Assembly (NCBI RefSeq): GCF_000967425.1
Contig: NZ_FO082820.1
Location: forward strand, 310,001 to 374,000
DNA from: Pseudorhizobium banfieldiae
GTDB lineage: Bacteria; Pseudomonadota; Alphaproteobacteria; Rhizobiales; Rhizobiaceae
Reading direction: 5' to 3'
Length of the DNA: 64,000 nucleotides
The translations under genes were made by a program, and so were the position numbers. The notes under the pieces were generated by a model. The model was not told where the DNA came from. It worked only from the letters and a program-made list of their open reading frames with translations, and ran no database searches. The stretch's first letter is position 1, and every line of letters begins with the position of its first letter. This document shows, piece after piece, positions 26,219 through 34,315 of the stretch.

Positions 26219-26794
26219 TTACAAATTGCGGCTTTCCGCGAAGAAATCACTCCTGTTACCGGGATTGCCACAGACTGGCGCGTCGGTTGCCGATGGCGCG
26301 AACCCGCCCGCCAAGCTGGATTTCCAGCTTTTCAAGGTGCTTTTTTCACGCGGATTGTCACGCTGGGCCTTGGCGAAGCCGAAAATGAGAAGGTGTAGTT
26401 TGGTGTCGATGACGGGGCGAGTGCCGTTCCCCGCAATCTGGCGAATGGCCTGATGAACCGCGGGCGCATCACCGCCGCGAACCAGCTTCTTCATCGCATT
26501 GATGCGAACGAGGGCGCTGGCGACCTCGACATAGCCTTCCTTCAATGCGTTGGCGTACCGCGTCAACGCTCTCTCGTAGTCCTTGATCTGGCCGATGACG
26601 GTAGGCAAGCCATCTCCGTTGGCTCGTAATGCGATATTGGTGAAGTGCTTGGCCTCGCAGAAAACGACCTCCGGCCCGGTCTTAGTGTTCCGGATGACGG
26701 CTGCGTCAAGTCGGTCCTGCTGCTGCGTGGCCGCTTTTTTTGTCCCCGTCCGGGTCAGCGCGATCTCCACGTCGATAATTGTCGGATCGCCCAC
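26219..26794 (-). pseudogene. Decayed nuclease-like gene (5' truncated, probably frameshifted)
   Basis: 191 codons from a GTG. DAAVIRNTKTGPEVVFCEAKHF gives D-(x)n-E-x-K, the PD-(D/E)XK pattern, with QIKDYERALTRY after it; a nuclease catalytic half is likely. The usual N-terminal half is missing. At an A6 tract (26341-26346, plus strand T6) the C-terminus turns into unlikely sequence (APSATDAPVCGNPGN), while another frame continues as HLEKLEIQLGGRVRAIGN. One extra A would join them. So both ends look broken. A sequencing error in the homopolymer cannot be ruled out for the frameshift. Confidence 0.55.
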
Positions 26795-26981
26795 AAGGAG
26801 CGGATGAAGCCCAGACTTTTCAGCCCCGGCGAAGGGCGTTGCCGCTGCCCGTCGATCAGCGGCACATAAGGGTGGGAGCGATGAAGAGGTGTACCTGTTC
26901 CTTTGTGCCTACGATGCTGCAGTGAGGTAGATTAACGCCCAGGTTGTAGTTATGTTCTGTCTCGGTGGGAGAGGAAACTTG

Positions 26982-29900
26982 ATGGCACCCCAACTTGAAA
27001 CACACGACGACATTGAGCGCGGCTTCCAGGACATCCCCGGCAACAAGAAAACGGAAGCGGAACAGACAGCGTTTCTCATGGATTTGGGGTGGCACAAGGG
27101 CTCAAATTGGGATGACCTTCTAAAATCGAAACGCATCCTCATCATCTCCGAAGCTGGTGCTGGCAAAACCTATGAGTGCCGAGCGCAGCAGCGGGCCCTG
27201 TGGGCATCAGGTGAGCCTGCTTTTTATGTTGAGTTGGCCGACCTTGCACGTAGCAATCTGCGAGATCTTCTCTCGCATGAAGAGGAAGTCCGCTTCAACG
27301 CCTGGCATGCTTCGCAATCTGACGTCGCAACGTTTTTTCTTGATTCCATCGATGAATTGAAACTCAGCCTCGGTTCCTTCGAGCAGGCGCTGAAACGCTT
27401 GGCGAAGGCTGTTGAGGGACAGCTCGGGCGGATCCGGGTGGTTATCACATCTCGCCCTGTTCCCATCGACGAACAGTTATTCCGACAGCTCTTGCCAGTG
27501 CCCGATGAGTCTGAGGAGGCTCCGACCGAGAAGGATTTCGCCGATATCGCCATGGCGCGTCGAGCACAGAAGTCGTCCGAAGAGAGGCTTGAGCGAGATT
27601 GGCGGAATGTTGCATTGCTGCCCCTGTCCAATGCCCAGATTGTACAGATGGCACTCAAAGAAGGCGTAGATGAACCTGATGCCCTGCTCGCCGATATCCG
27701 GCAGCGAAATGCCGAGGAATTCGTGCGCCGCCCGCAAGACCTGATTGAGCTATGTGCCGATTGGCGAGTTCATCGCCGCATTCGTTCACATCTTGATCAA
27801 GTGGCGAGCAACATCGCCGTGAAATTGAAGCCAAGGAGTGATCGGAAGGAGCGAGCGGCTTTGTCTGCGGACAGGGCATTGCAAGGTGCCTGCCGATTGG
27901 CTCTAGCTGCCACTCTCAGTCGAAAGCTGACCTTGCGCCATAGTGCCGAAGCTGACCGCGAAGGCGATCCGGCAGAAGCGCCGCTTGATCCTGAGCTGAT
28001 TTTACATGATTGGACCTCAGACGAACGCACGACGCTTCTGGAGCGCCCACTTTTTGGCTTTGCGTCCTATGGCCGTGTGCGCTTCCACCACCGCTCGGTG
28101 ATAGAGTATCTCGCTTCTGAGCATCTTCTCGCGCTAAGGGAGCGAGGGGTGTCTTCCCGATCGATCAAGCGCATCCTTTTTACGACCACTGCACAAGGTG
28201 GCACTGTGCTTAAGCCATCGCTCCGGCCTGTCTCCGCTTGGATGGCGCTACGAGATGATGCGATTTTCGAAGAAGTGCTAAAGCGAGAACCAGACGTTCT
28301 GTTGAATTTCGGCGACCCTGAGACGCTTTCTCCTTTGAAGCGCCAGCGCGCCCTCCGCGCCTATGTCGAGCGCCACGGTAAGGGCGGTTGGCGAGGACTG
28401 CGCGTGCCGGCTATACAGCTTCATCGCTTCGCAGACGCCTCCCTAGATTCTGAGGTCAAGCGGCTTTGGAACCTCGGGGTCGAAAATCCGGAGATCCGCG
28501 AAGTGCTACTGGACCTGATCGGTCTGGGGAAGATGAACGAATGTGCCGACATTGCCCATAGCGTCGCAATGGATGGTACTGCGCCTGATAACGAGCGGAT
28601 CGATGCATTGGAGGCGCTGATAAGTTTGCCTGATCCGCGTCTTACCAAAGTCGGCGATAGCTTGGTCAGCGACCCGTCACTTTGGTCCGACCGCCTAGCA
28701 CGCGCTGCGCTCATGCGCCTGTTTCCCGCCCATCTCTCTATAGAACAACTCGGCGAGGTACTTGCGCGGATTTCGGAGAAAAAACGTTCTGTAGGTGATA
28801 TCTCGTGGCAGTTCCCGCGCCTTATCGAGCATGTGAGCCTACCGCCATATGAACTCGGCGCCCTGCGTGAAAGAGTGACCGAACTGGCACTTGAAGGCGT
28901 CGTCTGGGACCAAAAGAAATGGCCAAATCTCGCCAGCAAACGGCAGTATCTCTTGCCGGCACTAGCCTCAATCTGTCTGCGTCAGCTACGGAACGATGTC
29001 ACGACACCGGAGCTATTCAGATCCATCGCGGTTGCATTACGACTCGCAGAACGTGAGTATGATCACACTGAGCCCGCTAAGCAGTTAGCAGCCGCAATTG
29101 CCTCTGCCCCGCCGGCCATCCGGCGCTCCATTTTCGAGGCAGACGACAAGCTTCTGCAAGCTTATGATTCAAGAAGTGATCCTTTCGACCGGTATGCCCG
29201 CTTGGCGCTTTATGGTGCAGTTGTCGTTCTAGGTGCTGCAGATGCGGAGTGGGTCCTCGAAGCCCTCGCGGACCGCACTCGCTCTGCCGACGATCGCGCG
29301 ATGATGCTTGAGGCGGCTATCGGTACCCGCAACGACAACGTTGAATGGGCCGACCATCTTTCAGCTCTGAAGCTTCACGTTTCGGATCGTCCGGAGCTAA
29401 TTGAGCGTCTTGAGAAACTTTCTAACCCGAGCCTCGCAAGCCAAAAAAATAGACGGTGGGAACGCGAGCAGGCTAAGCGGCGGGAGCATGACGAGCGCCG
29501 AGATATGAAAGCCCATGCCAGTTGGGTGATGTTTTGGAGAGAGATCGTCAATAATCCTGACGAGGTCTTCGCGTCCGATCGTTCCGATAACACCGCCTGG
29601 GGTCTCTGGCGGGCAATGGAACAGAGCGGCAATGAAAGTCGAGCCTCTGGGTGGAACCGACGGTTCATCGAAAGGCATTTCAACAAGACAGTGGCTGACC
29701 GGCTGCGCCTTGCTGTGATGGCATTCTGGCGTAAGGATCGCCCAACATTACGGAGCGAACGGCCGGAGCAAGAGAAGGATACCTTTCTGATTCGATGGCA
29801 GCTGGGTTTGGCGGGAATTACCGCAGAAGCCGAAGATCCTAATTGGGCCGAAAACCTTAGTCAGGATGACGCCGAGTTGGCGCTAAGATACGTGCCCATT

Positions 29901-31373
29901 GAGCTAAACGGTTTTCCAACTTGGCTCGAAGGTTTCGCCGCTGTGCATCCGGCGGCCGTCGATGCCGTACTTGGAACGGAGTTGACGATCGAGCTTAGCG
30001 ATCCGGCTACCGCCCATTCCGGTATGTTGCAAGGTATCCGGCATGCGCCTTTGTCCGTCGCACAACTGTTCGTGCCGCGTCTGCTTGCTTGGCTGGATCA
30101 AGGGGAATGGCGCGTAGGGCAAGCAGCTTCCGAGTCGGTTCGTGCGAACCGGCTTGAGCAAGTGCTAAGAATTCTGGTTCAGCATGGCGACGCTGATATC
30201 ATTGCTCACATCCATGCACTTGCGAAGGGCGAAATAGCAAGTGGTGCGCATGATAGCGTGGACGGTATCTGGTTGCCGGTTCTTATGCGTCTAAGCCCGG
30301 CAGACGGGATCGATGCGCTTGCTAAAATCATCGAGGCTCAGTCGCCGGCGAAGTTCGGCCCAGCAATAGAGTGGTTCGGATCACTCTTTGGCAATCCACA
30401 TGGTGATCGTGAGACCTATCTGTCCGCATCCACCTTCACCCCAGAATTGCTACTACGGCTCGCACGTCTTGCTTATCAGTATGTCCGCCCGTCTGACGAT
30501 CTAAAACGAGAAGGCAGTTTCACGCCCAATGCGCGTGATCACGCGGAACGCGGCCGAAGTAATATTGTCAACGCGCTCTTGTCGACGACAGGGCCTGACA
30601 GCTGGGCAATGAAACTCCGATTGGCTAACGATCCACTCTTCGCCGGCTTCAAGGAGCGGGCACTAGCAATGGCCCGCGAGCGTGCTGCAGAGGAGGCGGA
30701 TGCCGCTGCCTTCACCGAGACCGACATAGTGGCACTGGACCGTTATGGCGAACTGCCGCCACTGACGCGCGACGAAATGTTTATCCTGATGGTCGATCGG
30801 CTGGACGACATCGACGATACTCTGTTGCGCGACGATTCTCCCCGAGCAGCTTGGGCGCTCATCAAAGATGAGAAAATCATGCGCCAGCAGATCGCTCGCG
30901 AACTGCGCTCTGGTGCCAAAGGTGCCTACACAGTTGACCAGGAAGCGGTGACGGCGGACGAAAAAGAAACCGATATCCGCTTGCGCTCTACTGGCTCGGA
31001 ACATGAGGCTATCATCGAACTGAAGATCGGCGAAAAAGGCCGCTCAGCAGCCGACCTCAAGGCAACGATAAAAGGCCAGCTTGTTGCGAAGTACATGGCG
31101 GCGGAGAACAGCCGTGCCGGCTGTTTGCTCATCACCGTGAATTCCGCTCGAACCTGGCAGCACCCCGATAATGGTACGGCACTGAGTTTGGCTGGTCTTG
31201 TTGACATGTTGAATGCCGAGGCTGTTCGGATCGAGGAGGAAATGGGCGGCAGCCTGCGATTGCTTGTGCGAGGCCTGGATCTCCAGCCGCGCTTGTCGAC
31301 GGAACGTGCAAAGTCACGGAACCGTCAATGTAAGGATGCTTCAAAAGAGCCGCAAGAAGCGCTTGCTAAGTGA
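26982..31373 (+). CDS. Giant STAND (NACHT-like) NTPase with C-terminal PD-(D/E)XK-like nuclease
   Basis: 1463 aa. The start at 26982 is fixed by GGGAGAGG 7-8 bases upstream. The N-terminal NTPase has Walker A SEAGAGKT (56-63), Walker B FFLDSIDEL (118-126) and VVITSRP (sensor strand, about 160), as in NACHT/STAND proteins. About 1000 residues of helical, HEAT-like sequence follow and may sense a target. Near the C-terminus, D1331 and E1346-L-K1348 (ETDIRLRS...IIELKIGEK) with a following QLVAKYM helix fit a PD-(D/E)XK nuclease. I infer a signal-activated DNA-cutting defence protein that oligomerises on sensing phage. Known Avs proteins place the effector at the N-terminus; here it is at the C-terminus. 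It lies alone on the plus strand inside the element. Confidence 0.75.
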   Translation: MAPQLETHDDIERGFQDIPGNKKTEAEQTAFLMDLGWHKGSNWDDLLKSKRILIISEAGAGKTYECRAQQRALWASGEPAFYVELADLARSNLRDLLSHEEEVRFNAWHASQSDVATFFLDSIDELKLSLGSFEQALKRLAKAVEGQLGRIRVVITSRPVPIDEQLFRQLLPVPDESEEAPTEKDFADIAMARRAQKSSEERLERDWRNVALLPLSNAQIVQMALKEGVDEPDALLADIRQRNAEEFVRRPQDLIELCADWRVHRRIRSHLDQVASNIAVKLKPRSDRKERAALSADRALQGACRLALAATLSRKLTLRHSAEADREGDPAEAPLDPELILHDWTSDERTTLLERPLFGFASYGRVRFHHRSVIEYLASEHLLALRERGVSSRSIKRILFTTTAQGGTVLKPSLRPVSAWMALRDDAIFEEVLKREPDVLLNFGDPETLSPLKRQRALRAYVERHGKGGWRGLRVPAIQLHRFADASLDSEVKRLWNLGVENPEIREVLLDLIGLGKMNECADIAHSVAMDGTAPDNERIDALEALISLPDPRLTKVGDSLVSDPSLWSDRLARAALMRLFPAHLSIEQLGEVLARISEKKRSVGDISWQFPRLIEHVSLPPYELGALRERVTELALEGVVWDQKKWPNLASKRQYLLPALASICLRQLRNDVTTPELFRSIAVALRLAEREYDHTEPAKQLAAAIASAPPAIRRSIFEADDKLLQAYDSRSDPFDRYARLALYGAVVVLGAADAEWVLEALADRTRSADDRAMMLEAAIGTRNDNVEWADHLSALKLHVSDRPELIERLEKLSNPSLASQKNRRWEREQAKRREHDERRDMKAHASWVMFWREIVNNPDEVFASDRSDNTAWGLWRAMEQSGNESRASGWNRRFIERHFNKTVADRLRLAVMAFWRKDRPTLRSERPEQEKDTFLIRWQLGLAGITAEAEDPNWAENLSQDDAELALRYVPIELNGFPTWLEGFAAVHPAAVDAVLGTELTIELSDPATAHSGMLQGIRHAPLSVAQLFVPRLLAWLDQGEWRVGQAASESVRANRLEQVLRILVQHGDADIIAHIHALAKGEIASGAHDSVDGIWLPVLMRLSPADGIDALAKIIEAQSPAKFGPAIEWFGSLFGNPHGDRETYLSASTFTPELLLRLARLAYQYVRPSDDLKREGSFTPNARDHAERGRSNIVNALLSTTGPDSWAMKLRLANDPLFAGFKERALAMARERAAEEADAAAFTETDIVALDRYGELPPLTRDEMFILMVDRLDDIDDTLLRDDSPRAAWALIKDEKIMRQQIARELRSGAKGAYTVDQEAVTADEKETDIRLRSTGSEHEAIIELKIGEKGRSAADLKATIKGQLVAKYMAAENSRAGCLLITVNSARTWQHPDNGTALSLAGLVDMLNAEAVRIEEEMGGSLRLLVRGLDLQPRLSTERAKSRNRQCKDASKEPQEALAK

Positions 31374-31491
31374 AGGAAGTAGCCGAACTGCGATTGCAGC
31401 CCCCGTCCCAGCTGCTTTCGCAAGGGAGCCAGAAATGATGGAAATCAAGGAATATTGGAAGCGGAAGCCTCCTATTTTGCAACCGCGGAAG

Positions 31492-31527
31492 CCATATCGT
31501 AAGCCTATACAATGACTTACGATATGG
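31492..31527. repeat. Perfect 12-bp inverted repeat between convergent genes
   Basis: CCATATCGTAAG and CTTACGATATGG are separated by 12 bases. They lie between the convergent 3' ends of the NTPase-nuclease gene and the PGN_0703-type gene. There is no T tract, so this is not a classic intrinsic terminator. It could be an RNA hairpin protecting 3' ends or a protein site. Confidence 0.6.
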
Positions 31528-31552
31528 AACATGTACTGCGCGGTAGAGGGGC

Positions 31553-32668
31553 CTAAGCGGCGGATCCCATCTCCCCGGCCGGCGTAACTGCCGGTCTTGC
31601 GAAACCATCATCATCGCAACCGGAGGCGTCTTCCAGATTTAGTTCGCCGTCGATCAGCCACCAGTCGCAATAGCGGCGATGAAGCGCCCGCGCATGGCCC
31701 GTCGTGCCGACATCCGCGAGGATTTCGATGAACCTTTCGAGCGTCACGGCCATGAACGGCAATCTGCCTTCCTGCGGTGATGCGAGGTGCCGGACGAAGC
31801 TGGTCGCGGCGTGCTGCGCAGGTGTGTTGAGGGCGGGAGCGATGAAGAGGTGCAGGCCCTCGTCATGCAGCCCGGTTTCGATCATCGTATGGGCGAGGCA
31901 CATCTGCCGGAAAAGCTGCTGTACCGGATTTGTCCGGAGGGTGGGGCTCGTGGCGTCGATGAAGAGGCCGGAGCCGGGAGCGATGTCGTCATAACGACCG
32001 GAGAAGCGCGGCAGGGCCTCTTGCCCGCTCTCGCTGTATTTCACTTCGATGGCGATGAAGCGCCGCTGCCCGGTCGGGCCAAATCCCCGAACGAGAATAT
32101 CGAAGGCCGTGCCGTCGCCGCTGAAACGAAGATCGCCACGACCGGGCGAGTGCTCGAACAGGATTTCGCTGATTTCCGTCATGAAGCCCGGCGCGAGTGC
32201 GTCGAAGACGGCGGTCGCCGTGGCGAGGTCGAGTTTCAGGGGGCCGAAGAGATTGAAGACCAGCGGCTGGGACGAAAGTAGGTTGGTCAGGAGGCGAACG
32301 TCGTCATAGGCCGCGCCTGCCTCGCGATAGATCATTTCGCGTTTGGCGAGCCGGGCGATAGCGGGATGAATGAAGTTCGCCCCGGTCATGCCTGCCGAGA
32401 CGGCGATGGAGGAGCCGAGGCGGCGGGTTTTGCCTTCCCTGCCGGGATGAACACCGATGGGCAGGTTGCGATCTTCGCGCCAGAGGGCTTGCAGAAGTCG
32501 GGCGGCGGCGCGGAAGCGATTATCGGTCGAAATGAAGGCCCGGTGCTGGCGCAGGATCGTTTCCGGGACGATGGGCAAAGCAGGGACGGAGCCCAGCCCG
32601 GAAGGGTCGAGGGTGGAGCCCGGCGAGGTGCGGGCGTCGGCGATGGGGGAATGTGCTGTCGATGTCAT
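31553..32668 (-). CDS. PGN_0703-type putative restriction endonuclease
   Basis: About 371 aa from the ATG at 32668 (an in-frame ATG at 32692 is possible). The conserved LTNLLSSQPLVFNLFGPL block, then TAFDILVRGF and FIAIEVKYSE, give the D-(x)n-ExK core of this PD-(D/E)XK family, with catalytic residues near 190-215. The family is annotated as a putative restriction endonuclease but has no adjacent methylase here, so its target and protection mechanism are unknown. The C-terminus (EDASGCDDDGFARPA) is acidic and probably disordered. It is convergent with the NTPase-nuclease gene. Confidence 0.78.
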   Translation of the reverse strand: MTSTAHSPIADARTSPGSTLDPSGLGSVPALPIVPETILRQHRAFISTDNRFRAAARLLQALWREDRNLPIGVHPGREGKTRRLGSSIAVSAGMTGANFIHPAIARLAKREMIYREAGAAYDDVRLLTNLLSSQPLVFNLFGPLKLDLATATAVFDALAPGFMTEISEILFEHSPGRGDLRFSGDGTAFDILVRGFGPTGQRRFIAIEVKYSESGQEALPRFSGRYDDIAPGSGLFIDATSPTLRTNPVQQLFRQMCLAHTMIETGLHDEGLHLFIAPALNTPAQHAATSFVRHLASPQEGRLPFMAVTLERFIEILADVGTTGHARALHRRYCDWWLIDGELNLEDASGCDDDGFARPAVTPAGEMGSAA

Positions 32669-32692
32669 CCAAGTGTTCCGGTTGGCGACCAC

Positions 32693-33204
32693 CGAAGTGC
32701 GGTCCCGGAGAGCTTCCCGGATGAGTGGGAGAAGTTAACAGAGCGGGAGGGGCGAAGTGAAGAGGCTGTGAGTGCGGATTGAAGAGAGAAGGGAAAGGGG
32801 GAAGAGGGAGGGGGGAAGAGGGAAGGGGGAAGGGGAAGAGGGAAGAGGGAAGAGGGAAGAGGGAAGAGGAGTGCAGGAGCGCACTCCGGGAGTTCTATCC
32901 CTATTTCCGGAGGGGGTTATAAGTGAATATCGCTGGCCGAACAGCATGTTCACAGGGGATCGAACGGCATCTGGCATAGCGTTTCAATTTGCGAGGGGGT
33001 GCGTAGGAGATTCGTCCCGGTAGCCGGAAGTCCGGAAATCTCTCCTGGAACGTCGGTCTTTTGAGGTGGTGCGCCCCGGCAACAGTGTCACATTCTTGGC
33101 TGCACTCGTGCATGAAATGCCGCCTGAAAACTATATCTGCAAGCAATCGCTTGCAGCGAAAACGCCCCAAGTGTGATTGCGATCAACATGGAGATATATG
33201 TCCG
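32693..33204. other. Long intergenic region with polypurine tract and hairpins
   Basis: About 510 bases between the divergent nuclease and Rep-like genes. It contains the polypurine run at 32778-32872 and a cluster of short palindromes at 33005-33050 (CCGGTAGCCGG, TCCGGAAGTCCGGA, with flanking AGGAGATT/AATCTCTCCT). The hairpins just before a Rep-like gene are a candidate replication origin. Sequence just before 33205 is more AT-rich and may hold the promoter. Confidence 0.45.
32778..32872 (+). repeat. Polypurine GGGAAGA-type repeat tract
   Basis: About 95 bases almost without pyrimidines on the plus strand, built from repeats of GGGAAGA and GGGGGAAG. The right part is a regular 7-base GGGAAGA tandem. 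Such mirror-like purine runs can form triplex (H-DNA) and are prone to slippage. No coding function is likely. Confidence 0.85.
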
Positions 33205-34155
33205 ATGGCATATCAAGATCGCTTGCAGGACTTCCCATCAGTTTCAAGTGCAGATTATGGCTCCGTTGTCGAGGTGGACTTCGATTCCTTCGAGCCGGGT
33301 TTCGCGATGGAACTCTATTGCAGCATGCCGGTCGCGACGGGGAAGCATGCCCGGCATCGTTGGACGTTGCTCGTGGACGAGCCGCGACGGCTCTACAACG
33401 CCATGTCCTTTCTGACTTGGCAGACCGGCCTTTATTTCAATGTGCATGTGACGCTAACCGCGTCCAGCCTCGGTTTTGCCGATTGCAAGGAGTTCCTGAC
33501 ACTTATGCCGCATTGGCATAAGGAATTGAACCGATGCCTCTTCGATGGTTCTCGCAAGGCAGCCCGGCCAGACCGGCAAGGCGGGCGAGCACACCGCGTC
33601 AGCCGCTGTGATTTGGTGAGGGTAGACCATCCGCATTATTGGATGGGGGTAGTGGAGTATGCCCGCGATCACGGGGTCCACATGCATGTCCTCTGCGTTG
33701 TCCCGAAATATGCGGTGAAGGCATTTGAGGAGAAGACCTGGTCATGGTGGCGATTGAAGTCGCCCGGTATCGCTCAAGCGAATGGAATTGCATTCCGAAC
33801 GAGGCATCCTTCGAGTGCCGAACGACGCTATGATCGGCAGGTCGAACTGTTCCGGTACATTATCAAAACTACAGGCGAAAACGTAGTTATGCGTGGTCAG
33901 AAAGACCCGATATATACGGCACGTGAGATTTTTAAGCCCTATCCCAATGACTGCACCCCAGTAAGAATCGAAGCCGGTCAACTCTGCGGGATCACGCATC
34001 GTCTCAACGAAGCTGAGCAGAAACGTGCCGGCTTTGTGTCCCGGTATGACGATGGCCGTTTCGAGGAAATCTATAGCGGTTGGGAGGTCGGAGAGTGCGA
34101 GCGGCGGGAGGCGCGGAAGCGACGAGACATGCTGCTGGAAACGCTCCAGATCTGA
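33205..34155 (+). CDS. HUH-type Rep/relaxase-like protein
   Basis: About 316 aa from the ATG at 33205; the longer frame from 33061 has an unlikely Cys-rich N-terminus. GVHMHVLCVVP contains the H-hydrophobic-H metal motif (H159, H161) flanked by hydrophobic residues, and RYIIKTT holds a Tyr-x-x-Lys pair (Y218, K221) at the spacing of single-Tyr rolling-circle Rep proteins. These enzymes nick DNA at an origin and join to the 5' end. An upstream helical part contains many Trp/His (LMPHWHKELNR). In this setting it may replicate an excised circular form of the element. A C-terminal basic helix (ERREARKRRDMLLETLQ) ends the protein. Confidence 0.55.
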   Translation: MAYQDRLQDFPSVSSADYGSVVEVDFDSFEPGFAMELYCSMPVATGKHARHRWTLLVDEPRRLYNAMSFLTWQTGLYFNVHVTLTASSLGFADCKEFLTLMPHWHKELNRCLFDGSRKAARPDRQGGRAHRVSRCDLVRVDHPHYWMGVVEYARDHGVHMHVLCVVPKYAVKAFEEKTWSWWRLKSPGIAQANGIAFRTRHPSSAERRYDRQVELFRYIIKTTGENVVMRGQKDPIYTAREIFKPYPNDCTPVRIEAGQLCGITHRLNEAEQKRAGFVSRYDDGRFEEIYSGWEVGECERREARKRRDMLLETLQI

Positions 34156-34315
34156 TTTTGGAACGTCACGGCAAGAAGAGTGAACGGGCATCCCAGAAAC
34201 AGTGAATTAACTTAATCGGTTAGATCTCCGCTTGGACTCTGGATTTTAGGAGGGGGCGCAACCCCGTAACCGGACATGGAAATTCGGTTTCGACGTCAAA
34301 TGAAGCTCTGACCCG

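Noticed and set aside
32778..32872. CRISPR-like tandem repeats
   Set aside because: The 7-base units are contiguous with no spacers, so it is a simple-sequence purine tract.
33061..33204. 48-residue N-terminal extension of the Rep-like protein
   Set aside because: Cys/Arg-rich, no family similarity, and it covers the likely promoter/origin region; ATG at 33205 is better.
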